Of a stretch of 64,000 nucleotides of DNA, positions 17,556 through 29,815 are shown piece after piece. The stretch spans positions 2,863,501 through 2,927,500 of the forward strand of contig NZ_JAJLMN010000001.1 in the NCBI RefSeq assembly GCF_021730615.1. The letters are read 5' to 3'. The stretch is from Lichenibacterium dinghuense. GTDB taxonomy: Bacteria > Pseudomonadota > Alphaproteobacteria > Rhizobiales > Beijerinckiaceae. A program made the translations under genes and the position numbers. The number at the start of each line of letters is the position of its first letter. Position 1 is the first letter of the stretch. The notes under the pieces are model-generated. The model saw only the letters and a list, made by a program, of their open reading frames with translations, was not told where the DNA came from and did not search any database.

Positions 17556-18482
17556 ATGCCGGAACTTCCCGAAGTCGAAACCGTCCGCCGCGGCCTGGCC
17601 CAGGCCATGACGGGTGCGACATTCACCGCCGTCGAGCAGCGCCGCGCCGGCCTGCGCTTCCCGTTCCCCGAGCGCTTCGCCGAACGGTTGCAGGGCCGGC
17701 GCGTGGAGGCGGTGGGGCGCCGCGCCAAATACCTCGTCATCCCGCTCGACGACGGGAGCGTGCTGGCGGCCCACCTCGGCATGACGGGATCGTTCCGGGT
17801 GCTGGCGCCGGGCTCGGACGGGGGAGCGGGGGAGCCCGCCGCCGAGGCGACGCCCGGCTCCTTCTATTACGGGCGCGGCAAGGCGACCGGGCCCGGCGGC
17901 ACGAGCCCGCACGACCACCTGCGCTTCGCCTTCGACACCGGGGCGACCATCACCTACAACGACCCGCGCCGCTTCGGCTTCATGGTGCTGGTCGAGCCCG
18001 GCGGCTTCGACGCTCACCCGCTGTTCCGCGACATCGGGGTGGAGCCGCTCGACGAGGGTTTCGACGCGCGCGTGCTCGCGCGGCTGATGGCCGGCCGCGC
18101 CGCGCCGCTCAAGGCCGCGCTGCTCGACCAGAAGCTCATCGCGGGCCTCGGCAACATCTACGTCTGCGAAGCGCTGCACCGCGCCGGCCTGTCGCCCGAG
18201 CGCGCCGCCAGCACGCTGGCGAAGCCCGACGGGACGCCGACCGCGGGGGCGAAGCGGCTGGCCTCCGCGATCCGGACCGTGTTGGAGGCGGCGGTCGAGG
18301 CCGGCGGCTCGACCTTGAAGGATTTTCGCCACGCCGACGGCGAACTCGGCACCTTCCAGCACACGTTCCGGGCCTACGACCGCGAGGGCCACCCCTGTCC
18401 GGACCCGAAGTGCCGGGGCGTCATCGGGCGCATCGTGCAGGGGGGGCGGTCGACGTTCTTCTGCGCGGGATGTCAGAGGTAG
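17556..18482 (+). CDS. mutM: Formamidopyrimidine-DNA glycosylase (Fpg)
   Basis: This 308-residue bifunctional base-excision repair glycosylase/AP lyase removes 8-oxoguanine. The catalytic Pro2-Glu3 ([14 protein letters not shown]), conserved Lys in RAKYLVIPL, the H2TH region ([18 protein letters not shown]) and the C-terminal zinc finger (CPDPKC...FFCAGCQR) are all present. It is longer than E. coli MutM because of an insertion of about 30 residues around [18 protein letters not shown], which is frequent in rhizobial orthologues. It is divergent from ubiE. Confidence 0.96.
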   Translation: MPELPEVETVRRGLAQAMTGATFTAVEQRRAGLRFPFPERFAERLQGRRVEAVGRRAKYLVIPLDDGSVLAAHLGMTGSFRVLAPGSDGGAGEPAAEATPGSFYYGRGKATGPGGTSPHDHLRFAFDTGATITYNDPRRFGFMVLVEPGGFDAHPLFRDIGVEPLDEGFDARVLARLMAGRAAPLKAALLDQKLIAGLGNIYVCEALHRAGLSPERAASTLAKPDGTPTAGAKRLASAIRTVLEAAVEAGGSTLKDFRHADGELGTFQHTFRAYDREGHPCPDPKCRGVIGRIVQGGRSTFFCAGCQR

Positions 18483-18554
18483 GGGCGACACCGCACGGCG
18501 GCGGGAAGCGCTCGTGCGGTTCAGACGTGAACCGCGCCGACCACGCGTTTCCAG

Positions 18555-18696
18555 CCGTCATCGCGAGCGCAGCTCAGCGATCCAGAACCGTCGAGAGCTG
18601 CCGCGGGGCGTGATCTGCCCCGGGAGCGTGATCTGCCCCGGCGTGTCCCCTTCTGGACGCGTCGGCTGGATCGCTTCGCTGCGCTCGCGATGACGG
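18555..18696. repeat. Dispersed palindromic element with internal direct repeat
   Basis: Two 31-nt arms, 18555-18585 and 18666-18696, are inverted copies (CCGTCATCGCGAGCGCAGC... and ...GCTGCGCTCGCGATGACGG) with only two mismatches, separated by 80 bp. The arms resemble the GTCATnGCGAGCGnAGCGAAGC extragenic repeat widespread in Bradyrhizobium and relatives. Between them lies a perfect 16-nt direct repeat GCGTGATCTGCCCCGG (18608-18623 and 18626-18641). It is located between the convergent ends of mutM and the histidine kinase, the usual location for REP-like elements. It may also act as a bidirectional transcript end. Confidence 0.75.
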
Positions 18697-18741
18697 TGGG
18701 GCGCCCTCGTCCGCCCTGACCGGCGCAGCGATCGGAATCCG

Positions 18742-20700
<1,959 letters not shown>

Positions 20701-20851
20701 CTCGGTCACGGCGGCCCTCCGGGGGCGGACGGGCCCGCCGGGCCCTCGAAAGACGCGAACGCCGCCGGGCGACGCGGGGTTGCGGGCTTCCCACGCGCCT
20801 CCGGGCCTGTCAACGACGGGGCGCGATGCCGAGCCAGCACGGGAGCGAGCG

Positions 20852-21601
20852 ATGATCATCCGCGGCGACGAACACGAGGACGTGCCCGTAGCGGGCGCGG
20901 GCCCGATGCGGGTGCACCTGTTCCGGCCCGCCGTGCCGGGCCGCTTCCCCGCCGTGCTGTTCTTCTCGGAGATCTACCAGGTCACGGACCCGATCCGCCG
21001 CCTCGCCGCGCTGGTGGCGGGGCAGGGCTACGTGGTGGGCGTGCCGGAGGTGTACCACGAGCACGAGCCGGCCGGCACGGTCCTGCGCTACGACCAGGCG
21101 GGCACGGACCGCGGCAACGCGCTGAAGTTCGGCAAGCCCGTGGCGGCCTACGACGCGGATGCCGCGGCCGGGCTCGCCTGTCTGCGCGCCCACCCGGCCT
21201 CGACGGGGCGCCTCGCCACCTTCGGCGTGTGCCTCGGCGGCCACCTCGCGCTACGCGCGGCGCTCGACCCCACCGTGACGGCCGCGGCCTGCTTCTACCC
21301 GACCGACGTCCACTCCGGCACGCTCGGCCTGGGCAGGTCCGACGACACGCTCGCGCGGCTCGGCGAGCTCAAGGCGGAGGCGCTATTCGTGTTCGGCCGG
21401 CAGGACCCCCACGTGCCCTTCGCCGGGCGCGAGGCGATCCGGGCGCGGCTGGAGGCCGTCGGCGCCGCCTACGCGTGGCACGAGGTCAACGCCGCCCACG
21501 CCTTCCTGCGCGACGAGGGCCCGCGCTACGACCCGGCGCTGTTCCTCCAGGCGGTCGGCTGGATGCTGGCCCTGTTCGGGCGGACGCTGCACGGGGCCTG
21601 A
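20852..21601 (+). CDS. Dienelactone hydrolase family protein
   Basis: This 249-residue alpha/beta hydrolase has the dienelactone hydrolase triad: Cys in GVCLGGHLAL, Asp in FGRQDPHVPF and His in VNAAHAFLRDEG. FFSEIYQVTDPIRRLAALVAGQGY is the conserved N-terminal part. The start ATG 20852 follows GGGAGCG. It is probably cytosolic and could open lactone rings of aromatic catabolism, but many DLH proteins have other esterase roles and no aromatic pathway is next to it. It is divergent from the broken histidine kinase. Confidence 0.87.
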   Translation: MIIRGDEHEDVPVAGAGPMRVHLFRPAVPGRFPAVLFFSEIYQVTDPIRRLAALVAGQGYVVGVPEVYHEHEPAGTVLRYDQAGTDRGNALKFGKPVAAYDADAAAGLACLRAHPASTGRLATFGVCLGGHLALRAALDPTVTAAACFYPTDVHSGTLGLGRSDDTLARLGELKAEALFVFGRQDPHVPFAGREAIRARLEAVGAAYAWHEVNAAHAFLRDEGPRYDPALFLQAVGWMLALFGRTLHGA

Positions 21602-21789
21602 AGCGAGCCGCCCGTCCCGGCCCTCCTCCGTCGATCCTGAGCCAGAGAGGACCAGGACAGGGGATCGCCCCCGCCTATGTGGAGGGGGCTCCCTTTGGGA
21701 GTTCACCCGCTCGGGGGCGACGGATCGCTATCGGTCGGCCGGCTCGACCCAGGCCGCCCGAAGCGCGACCGACCGGATCGCCGCGAGCC

Positions 21790-23895
21790 TCACAGGGAGC
21801 CGCCGCCGCGCCGCCGGAAGCCCCGTCCCTCGGCCACCCAGGCCAGCACGGTCGAGCCGAGCAGCGCGAGGAGGCCGATGCCGCCGACGCCCAGCGGCAG
21901 CAGCCCGATGCCCGCCACCGTGCTGCTGTCCGTCCGCTTGATGCCGATGTAGTCGGAGCCGCTGTAGCTCGGCGCCTCGTGCATGGCGACGAGCCGGGGC
22001 ATGGCGATCGCGTCGCCGTCCCCGGTGCCGATGCGCCGCGCGCTGCCCCCCGTGGCCTCCGCCAGCGGGCGGAGCTTCTCCGTGGTCGACACCACCTCCT
22101 GGAACTCGCGCGGGTTCTCGGGGCCCACGTTGAGCAGCACGGAATTGGTGCCGTCGGTCAGGCGGTATAGGCCGAGCTCGTCGGTCCTGACCGTGCCGCG
22201 CGACAGGCCGGGCTCGGCCGCGGCGAGATCGACGCTTGAGGTCGCGCCCGAGGGCGCCGTGACGGTGACGGGCGCGGTGATGCCCTTCACGCTCTGCCGC
22301 TCGATCGCGATGTCGCGGCCGCGCGCGGTGGCGCGCAGCGCTTCCTCCTCGAGGTCGGGCTCCTTCATCAGCCAGTGGGCGAGGCGGCGGGTGAGGTCGA
22401 GGTAGGGGCCGCCGTCCTCGAAGCCGCGCGCCCAGAGCCAGATCTGGTCCGACAGCATCTGCGCCACGCGGCCCTTGCCTTCGCGCGACAGCACCACGAG
22501 CGGCCGCCCTTCCGCGCCCGACATCACCGGCATGCCCTTGGTGGCGTCGCCGTCGACCTGGCGGAACCACAGGCTCCAGGCCGGCGGGTCGGCGTCCGAG
22601 CCGGCGAGGCCGCGGGTGACGGGGTGCTTCTCCCCGTCCGCCGTCACGCGCGGGCGGAACGGCGTCTCGATCACGCGCCCGTCCGGCCGCACCGGCGCGA
22701 TGGCGCCGAGCGGGGAATAGTAGAGCCCGTCCGGCCCCGAATAGTCGGGGCCGACCGCCATCAAGAGCGCGCCGCCGTTGCGCACGTAGCGGGCGATGTT
22801 CTCGAAGTAGGCGTAGGGCAGGATCGACTGGTTCGAGTAGCGGTCGAAGATGATGAGGTCGAAGTCGCCGATCTTGGAGCCGAACAGCTCGCCCGTCGGG
22901 AAGGCGATCAGGGCCAGCTCGTTGATGGGCGTGCCGTCCTGCTTCTCGGGCGGGCGCAGGATGGTGAAATGGACGAGGTCGACGTTGGCGTCCGACTTCA
23001 GGATGTTGCGCCACATGCGCTCGCCCGCGTGGGGCTCGCCCGACACGAGCAGCACCTTCAGCTTGTCGCGCACGCCGTCGATCGTCACGACGGCCTTGTT
23101 GTTGAGCGCGGTCAACTCGCCGGGGATCGTCGGCACGTCCACCTCGACGACGTTGGGGCCCGCGTGGTCGACGCGCACCGGCACGTCGATCCGCTCGCCG
23201 ACGCGGGCCTGCCGGCGCGCGACCTCGACGCCGTCGCGCCGCACCGTGACGGCCACGGGCTCGCCGCGGTCGTCCGTGTCGAGCACGCGCAGGCTGATCG
23301 TCTGGTCCTTGCCGACGATGCCGAAGCGCGGCGCCTCGACGAGCTCGACGCGCCGGTCGCGCTCCCCGGCGTGGCCCGTCACCAGCACCTGCAGCGGCGC
23401 CTTGAAGCCGAGCGCCGCCGGGTCCGGCGGGATGTCGTCGACCACCCCGTCCGTCACCATGAGGACGCCGGCCACCCGCTCCGGCGGAACGTCGGCGAGG
23501 CCGCTCGACAGGGCGGAGAACAGGCGGGTGCCGTCGTTCTCGGCGTCGGAGCGGCCCGATTCGATGAAGCGCGGCTCGACGTTGCCGAGCGCCGCCAGAT
23601 CCCGGGTCAGGGCGGCGCGGGCCTTGGCGGTCTGGGCGGCGCGCTCGCCGATGGTCTGGCTGCCGCTCTGGTCGATCACCACCGCGACGACGTCCTTCTC
23701 GCCGCGCCGGTCCTCGCGCACGAGGCTCGGGTCGGCGAGGGCCAGGATCATCAGCGCGAGGCCGAGCCCGCGCAGCAGCGTGCCGCGCCGCCGCCCGAGG
23801 AGGCCGAGGATCACCACGGCGACGGCCGCGGCCGCGAGGACTCCCAGCAGGGCGGCCGGCACCAGCGGGGCGAAGGACAGGGCGAAGCGGGTCAT
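21790..23895 (-). CDS. Large membrane protein with vWA-like and glutamine-amidotransferase-like regions
   Basis: This 701-residue protein has two N-terminal membrane helices (residues 5-30 and 40-57), then a vWA-like segment (VVAVVIDQSGSQTIGERAAQ with a metal-site-like DxSxS) and VAGVLMVTDGVVDD. A GATase1-like fold follows around LKVLLVSGEPHAGERMWRN and FDLIIFDRYSNQSILP, and a C-terminal helix near residues 665-685. It is the last gene of a MoxR-DUF58-BatA/DUF4159 operon, the architecture found in many alphaproteobacteria and thought to build a MoxR-dependent envelope or metallo-chaperone system. Function is not proven. Confidence 0.8.
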   Translation of the reverse strand: MTRFALSFAPLVPAALLGVLAAAAVAVVILGLLGRRRGTLLRGLGLALMILALADPSLVREDRRGEKDVVAVVIDQSGSQTIGERAAQTAKARAALTRDLAALGNVEPRFIESGRSDAENDGTRLFSALSSGLADVPPERVAGVLMVTDGVVDDIPPDPAALGFKAPLQVLVTGHAGERDRRVELVEAPRFGIVGKDQTISLRVLDTDDRGEPVAVTVRRDGVEVARRQARVGERIDVPVRVDHAGPNVVEVDVPTIPGELTALNNKAVVTIDGVRDKLKVLLVSGEPHAGERMWRNILKSDANVDLVHFTILRPPEKQDGTPINELALIAFPTGELFGSKIGDFDLIIFDRYSNQSILPYAYFENIARYVRNGGALLMAVGPDYSGPDGLYYSPLGAIAPVRPDGRVIETPFRPRVTADGEKHPVTRGLAGSDADPPAWSLWFRQVDGDATKGMPVMSGAEGRPLVVLSREGKGRVAQMLSDQIWLWARGFEDGGPYLDLTRRLAHWLMKEPDLEEEALRATARGRDIAIERQSVKGITAPVTVTAPSGATSSVDLAAAEPGLSRGTVRTDELGLYRLTDGTNSVLLNVGPENPREFQEVVSTTEKLRPLAEATGGSARRIGTGDGDAIAMPRLVAMHEAPSYSGSDYIGIKRTDSSTVAGIGLLPLGVGGIGLLALLGSTVLAWVAEGRGFRRRGGGSL

Positions 23896-23921
23896 GGAGG
23901 CGTCGTTTCAGCGATGCGCGG

Positions 23922-24116
23922 CGTGCGCTGATCCTCCCCCGTGAAACGGGGGAGGGGGACCGGCCGCAGGCCGGTGGAGGGGGCGGACCGGGTGCGACGG
24001 CGGCCGTGTGCGGGTAACGGGGTGCCGGGGCTTCCGGGGAGGGCGGCACCAGCGCCCCCTCCACCGCGCTTCGCGCGGTCCCCCTCCCCCGCTCCGCAGG
24101 GGAGGATCAGCGCACG
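23922..24116. repeat. Long inverted repeat between two operon genes
   Basis: The spacer 23896-24136 is almost entirely a large palindrome. The left arm 23922-23984 (CGTGCGCTGATCCTCCCCCG...GGTGGAGGGGGC) is matched by the inverted right arm 24053-24116, with the variable part of the arm being short local hairpins (GGCCGCAGGCC on one side, GCGCTTCGCGC on the other). The shared core GGGGGAGGGGGACCG resembles a mobile, non-autonomous palindromic family of high-GC alphaproteobacteria. It lies inside the operon, so the transcript would carry a strong stem that may protect or stop the upstream message. Confidence 0.7.
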
Positions 24117-24136
24117 ACGGCCGGTGCAGACCCCCA

Positions 24137-27007
24137 TCAGTGCGCCAGCCTTTCGAGCAGGTCCTTCACGTGGACCTGGTCGGCCTTGTAGTTGCCGGTC
24201 AGCGTGTAGATCACGAGGTTGACGCCGCCGCGGATCGCCAGCTCGCGCTGGCGCGCGCCGCCCGGCACCAGCGGGTAGAGCGGCTCGCCGTCGGGGTCGG
24301 AGGCCCAGGCGGCCGCGAGGTCGTTGCCCGTGATGACGATGGGCGACACGCTGTCGCCCGAGCGCGCCGGCCGGTTGACGGCCTCGGGCGGCGCCGGCGG
24401 CAGCGCCTCCACCCAGGTCGGCGCCGTGTTGTAGCGCCCGACGAAGTTGTCGATGAGGTAGAACGTCTTGGTGATGACGTGGTCGCGCGGCACCGGTTCC
24501 AGCTCCGGCACGTCGACGCCGGTCAGCAGGGTCGCGAGCCAGTGGGCCTCCGGCGTCGGCGGCCCGTCGGCGCGGGCCGACAGCGCGTCGCGCGTGTCGA
24601 ACAGCACCGTGCCGCCGTTCTTCATGTAGGCCGACAGCTTCGCGACCGCGGCCGGCGGCGGCTGCGGCGCCGTGGCGACCACCGGCCAGTAGATCATCGG
24701 GTAGAAGCTGAGGTCGTCGCGCGCGGGGTCGACCGCGACGGGGTCGCCGGGGTCGAGCGAGGTGCGGTTGGTGAGCGCGCGCGACAGGCCGCGCAGGCCC
24801 TCGCGGCTTTCCTCGTCGACCGCGCCGTCGCCCGAGGCCACGTAGGCGAGCCGCGTGCGCAGCGCCGCCTCCATGTCGCGTTCCGGCACGTGGTCCTGTC
24901 TCAGGGCCGCGACGGCGGCGGGCGGCAGGCTTTCCGCGGCCCGCGCCGGGCGGGCGCCGGGCCCGGCCGCGAGCAGCGCCGCGACGGCCAGGGCCGCGGC
25001 GGTCGTGCCCGCCCCGCGGCCCCCCGTGCCGGGGAGGCGCGGCAGGCGGGCGCCGAGGCCCGTGAAGCCGCCGCCGAGCAGCGCCGTCGCCACCGCGTCG
25101 GCGAGGAAGCCGACCACGGCCAGCACGAGCAGCGCCGCGCGGAGGTCGACCGGCTCAGCGGCCTTGAGGGGCAGCGCGGCGAGTCCGAGGCCGGACAGGT
25201 CGGCGGGCAGGAGCGCGGCGCCGGGGTTCAGCGCGTTCACGGCGAGCAGCGCGTCGGCCGGGCCGTAGAAGCCCGGCGGGTGGTCCGCCGTGCCCGGGCC
25301 GGCGAAGGCGGCCGGCACGGGCTTGGCGGTGGCGGGCGGCGCGCCGAGCGCGCCGAAGCCGTCGAGGATGCGGGTCGGCGGCAGGGCGGCGGCCTCGCCG
25401 GGCTTCGCGGCCGCGGCGCCGGCGTCGTCCGCCTTGGCGGTCTCGCCGCCGAGCGCCACGACGCGCCGCAGCATGTCGACGAACAGGCCGGACAGCGGCA
25501 GGTTCGACCAGGTGGTGTCGCCGGTGACGTGGAACAGCACGATCGTGCCCTTGCCGCGGTGGTCGGCGGTGACGAGCGGCGTGCCGTCGTCGAGCGCCGC
25601 CCAGGTGTGGGCCGGCAGGCCGGCGTCGGGCTCGGCCAGCACCTGGCGCGACACCGTCACGTCGCGCCGGTCCGTGAGCCCGAAGAAGGGGCTCGCGCGG
25701 TCGAAGGGGGCCAGGCTCTTCGGCTTGTCCCACGACAGGGCGCCCCCGAAGGTGCGGCCGCCGCGGCGCAGGTTCACGGGCTCGAGGTCGTCGGCCGGCG
25801 CGCCGGCGAGGCGCGAGCCGGCGAAGCGCAGCAGCACCCCGCCCTCGTCCACGAAGCGCGCGAGCCTGTCGTGGTCCGCGCCCGTCACCTGCCCGACGTC
25901 GGCCAGCACCAGCACGGAGGGCTTCTCGTCGAGCGCCGCGCCGATCGGGTCGGCGACGTTCGGCGGCACCTCGCGCACCTCGGCGAAGGGGGCCAGCGCC
26001 TTGGTGACGAAGTAGCCGGGGCTGAGCAGCGGCTGCGCCACGTCGGCGCTGGCGCCGGTGACGACGTCGACGCGCCGGCGCTTCCAGCGGCCGTCGAGCA
26101 GCGTCACGGCGCCGGCCGATGCCTCGCCGAGCACGTCGACCCGCGCGACCTCGTTGCGCAGCTCGACGGGAAGCGCGAAGGAGGCCGTGGCGCTGGCCGC
26201 GGTTCCGTCGAACGAGAAGGGCGCGTCGCCGAGGGCGAGGCCCTTGAGGTCGTAGGCGCGCAGCGTGCCCGCGCCGGGCGCGCGGGCGTCGGCGCGCAGC
26301 ACCGTCACGGCCAGGGCGTCCGGCCGGTTCTCGGCGCCGGCGAGCGCCAGCGGCGGCGCGGCGGCGGCCAGCACGGTGGCGGGGCGGGCGAAGCGGAGCC
26401 CCTCGGCGAAGGCGCGGGCGCCGCCGTTCTCCAGCCCGTCGGCGATCCACACCACGTCGGCGTCGGGGTGGGCGGCCGCGAAGTCGCGGACCGCCGGCAG
26501 CGCCGCCGCGCGGTCGACGAGGGTGGGCTGGGGCTTCAGCGCCCGCAGCCGGTCGAGCGCCGCCGCGGCCGTGACGGGCGCGAGCGCGCGCGGGCCCTCG
26601 GACAGCGCCGCGAGGGCGACGGGGCGGCCGGCGCGGCCGGCCTCGCCCAGCCGCTCGGCCGCCGCGGCGACCCGCACGTCCCAGTCGGGCGCGGCGGCGA
26701 AGCCGTCGTCGAGCAGCAACGCCAGAGGGCCCGAGCCGCCGAGGCTGGGCGGCGGCGGGTTCCAGATCGGCCCCGCCATGGCGAGCACGAGCGCGGCCGC
26801 GACCGCGAGCCGGAGGAGCAGGAGCCAGGGCGGCGTGCGCGCCGGCGTCTCGTCCCGCGGGCGCTCGTCGAGGATCAGGCGCAGCGGCGGGAAGGCCTGC
26901 CGGCGCGGCCGGGGCGGCGTGACGCGCAGCAGGAACCACAGCGCCGGCAGCAGCACCAGGGCGCCCAGCACCGCCGGGACCGTGAAGGCGAGGGGGAGAC
27001 CCAGCAT
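24137..27007 (-). CDS. BatA/DUF4159 domain membrane protein
   Basis: This 956-residue protein begins with the aerotolerance BatA N-terminal module (FTVPAVLGALVLLPALWFLLRVTPPRPRR), a second helix at about 60-82 (LLLLRLAVAAALVLAMAGPIW), a vWA-like segment (LALLLDDGFAAAPDWDVR) and a GATase-like middle (VLVLADVGQVTGADHDRLARFV). Two helices near residue 640-700 precede the C-terminal DUF4159 domain (TRLAYVASGDGAVDEESREG, NGGTVLFDTRD). The only gap to the DUF58 gene upstream is 9 bp. This protein and its neighbour repeat a similar plan, and the set probably forms one membrane complex energised by the MoxR ATPase. Confidence 0.87.
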   Translation of the reverse strand: MLGLPLAFTVPAVLGALVLLPALWFLLRVTPPRPRRQAFPPLRLILDERPRDETPARTPPWLLLLRLAVAAALVLAMAGPIWNPPPPSLGGSGPLALLLDDGFAAAPDWDVRVAAAAERLGEAGRAGRPVALAALSEGPRALAPVTAAAALDRLRALKPQPTLVDRAAALPAVRDFAAAHPDADVVWIADGLENGGARAFAEGLRFARPATVLAAAAPPLALAGAENRPDALAVTVLRADARAPGAGTLRAYDLKGLALGDAPFSFDGTAASATASFALPVELRNEVARVDVLGEASAGAVTLLDGRWKRRRVDVVTGASADVAQPLLSPGYFVTKALAPFAEVREVPPNVADPIGAALDEKPSVLVLADVGQVTGADHDRLARFVDEGGVLLRFAGSRLAGAPADDLEPVNLRRGGRTFGGALSWDKPKSLAPFDRASPFFGLTDRRDVTVSRQVLAEPDAGLPAHTWAALDDGTPLVTADHRGKGTIVLFHVTGDTTWSNLPLSGLFVDMLRRVVALGGETAKADDAGAAAAKPGEAAALPPTRILDGFGALGAPPATAKPVPAAFAGPGTADHPPGFYGPADALLAVNALNPGAALLPADLSGLGLAALPLKAAEPVDLRAALLVLAVVGFLADAVATALLGGGFTGLGARLPRLPGTGGRGAGTTAAALAVAALLAAGPGARPARAAESLPPAAVAALRQDHVPERDMEAALRTRLAYVASGDGAVDEESREGLRGLSRALTNRTSLDPGDPVAVDPARDDLSFYPMIYWPVVATAPQPPPAAVAKLSAYMKNGGTVLFDTRDALSARADGPPTPEAHWLATLLTGVDVPELEPVPRDHVITKTFYLIDNFVGRYNTAPTWVEALPPAPPEAVNRPARSGDSVSPIVITGNDLAAAWASDPDGEPLYPLVPGGARQRELAIRGGVNLVIYTLTGNYKADQVHVKDLLERLAH

Positions 27008-27016
27008 CGGCGGTGC

Positions 27017-27955
27017 CTATCGCGTGGAGGCGGTGTCGCCGCCGTCCGCCAGCAGCGTGGCGAGGCGCAGCAGCGCTTCGGTGGCGGGCCGGTCGGTGCG
27101 GTGGACCGCGAAGGTCCAGCCCTGCCGGCGGCAGGCCTCGGCGACGCGGTCCCGATGGGCAACGAGCTTGCGCAGATAAGTGTCCCGCAGCGCCGCGGCC
27201 TGCCCCAGGCGCAGCCGAGACGGCCCGTCCGTGTCGGCGAACTCGACGTGGCCCGAGAAGGGAAAGGTTTCCTCGACGGGGTCGCAGACCGCGACCACGT
27301 GGCCGAGCGCGCCGGCCGAGCCCATGAGCGCCAGGCGGGACGCGACCTCGTCGGCCCCCGACAGGAGGTCGGACACGACGAGCGCGCGCGAGCGGGCCGG
27401 CAGCGGCTCGGCGGGCGGCAGCTCGTCGGCGGCCGAGCGGGCGCCGTCCGGCCCCGACAGCACCTCGGCGAAGCGGTCGACGACGTTGCGGGCCGCCACC
27501 GGCCGCGTGAGGCCCGTCAGCGCCACGCGCTCGCCGCCGCGCACCAGGAGGTCGGCGGTGGCGAGGCCGAGCACCAGCGCGCGGTCGCGCTTGGTGACCC
27601 GCGCGAGGTCGGAGGCGAAATCCATGGACGGCGAGCGGTCGACCCAGATCCACACGGTCTGGGCCGCCTCCCATTCGCGCTCGCGCACGTAGGTGCGGTC
27701 GTCCCGGGCCGAGCGGCGCCAGTCGATGCGCGCCGCGGACTCGCCCATGGTGAAGGGGCGGAACTGCCAGAAGGCCTCGCCCGTGCCGGAACGCCGGCGG
27801 CCGTGCACCCCGTGCATGACGCTGGACGCGGCCTCGCGCGCCGACACGGCGAGCTCGGGCAGGCGGCGGGCGAGGTCGAGCGCCGCCTTGGCCTGGGAGG
27901 CGCCCGCGGTGCGGCCGGCGGCGGGCGCCGTCGCCACGCGCGTCAGGGTCCCCAC
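27017..27955 (-). CDS. DUF58 domain-containing protein
   Basis: This protein has about 312 residues with the DUF58 signature FRPFTMGESAARIDWRRSAR near residue 70. A vWA-like core follows (WIWVDRSPSMDFASDL, a DxSxS metal-ion-dependent adhesion motif, and ALVVSDLL). The start is not certain: GTG 27955 is in frame and near the expected length, and no ATG is available nearby. DUF58 proteins usually pair with MoxR AAA ATPases as here (MoxR ends at 28036, 80 bp away). Confidence 0.87.
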   Translation of the reverse strand: MGTLTRVATAPAAGRTAGASQAKAALDLARRLPELAVSAREAASSVMHGVHGRRRSGTGEAFWQFRPFTMGESAARIDWRRSARDDRTYVREREWEAAQTVWIWVDRSPSMDFASDLARVTKRDRALVLGLATADLLVRGGERVALTGLTRPVAARNVVDRFAEVLSGPDGARSAADELPPAEPLPARSRALVVSDLLSGADEVASRLALMGSAGALGHVVAVCDPVEETFPFSGHVEFADTDGPSRLRLGQAAALRDTYLRKLVAHRDRVAEACRRQGWTFAVHRTDRPATEALLRLATLLADGGDTASTR

Positions 27956-28035
27956 ACCAGCAAGTGCTTCATCGCCGTGAGTCCTCCGTGGTCGAGGCGC
28001 TTCGCGAAGCGAAGCACGTGTTGGCGTGGGAGCCC

Positions 28036-29052
<1,017 letters not shown>

Positions 29053-29191
29053 CGGCGGTGTTCCTGTGGCGGCCCGACGGCGGGCGCGGGCGGGGCAGAT
29101 TACGCCGGACCGGCCCCTTGTCGATATGCGGACCTGTCGCATAACTCTGAGGGGATCGGCCCGACCGGCGGGGCCGCAATGGCGTGCGATG

Positions 29192-29815
29192 ATGGCGAAA
29201 GCAAGTGACGGGCCGCCGGGTGGCGGGCTGCCGGGCGCCTCCCCCGGCCTGTCGTCGCTGATCGCCGACGCGGCCGTGCGCCGCGGGCCGCCGCCCGTCC
29301 ACCTGTGGGACCCGCCCTTCTGCGGCGACATCGACATGCGGATCGCGCGCGACGGCTCCTGGCACTACCGGGGCTCGCCCATCGGCCGGCCCGCGCTGGT
29401 GAGGCTCTTCGCCTCGGTGCTGCGGCGCGACCGGGACCGCTACGTGCTGGTGACGCCGGTCGAGAAGCTCGGCATCGCGGTCGAGGACGCGCCCTTCGTG
29501 GGCGTGGAGCTGGCCGGCTCGCCGGGCGAGGGCTTCCGGCTCCGCACCAACCTCGACGAGTGGGTGGAGATCGACGCGGCGCATCCGCTGCGCTTCGAGC
29601 CCGGCCCGGCGGGGTCGCTCAAGCCCTACGCGCGCGTGCGCGGCGACCTGTGGGCGCTGGTCGGCCGCCCGGTCTTCTACGAGCTGGTCGACAAGGGCGA
29701 GGTGCGGCCGGTCGACGGCGTCGACCGGTTCGGCGTCGCCTCCGGGGCGAGCTTCTTCCCCATGATGGACGCCGACGCCCTGGACGGCCTCGGCGCGGAT
29801 CCGGCGCTTGGCTGA
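29192..29815 (+). CDS. DUF1285 domain-containing protein
   Basis: This protein of about 207 residues matches the DUF1285 layout: LWDPPFCGDIDMRIARDGSWHYRGSPI at residues 40-65 and RLFASVLRRDRDRYVLVTPVEK in the middle. It then continues into a beta-rich C-terminus with EWVEIDAAHPLRFE. ATG 29192 or the adjacent ATG 29189 may be used. No catalytic residues are known. It overlaps the NUDIX gene by 8 bp, a conserved neighbourhood in Hyphomicrobiales. Confidence 0.88.
   Translation: MAKASDGPPGGGLPGASPGLSSLIADAAVRRGPPPVHLWDPPFCGDIDMRIARDGSWHYRGSPIGRPALVRLFASVLRRDRDRYVLVTPVEKLGIAVEDAPFVGVELAGSPGEGFRLRTNLDEWVEIDAAHPLRFEPGPAGSLKPYARVRGDLWALVGRPVFYELVDKGEVRPVDGVDRFGVASGASFFPMMDADALDGLGADPALG

Noticed and set aside
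15110-17782. Longer UbiB product including upstream sequence
   Set aside because: The extra part overlaps ubiE in another frame and is not conserved; GTG 16678 gives the normal length.
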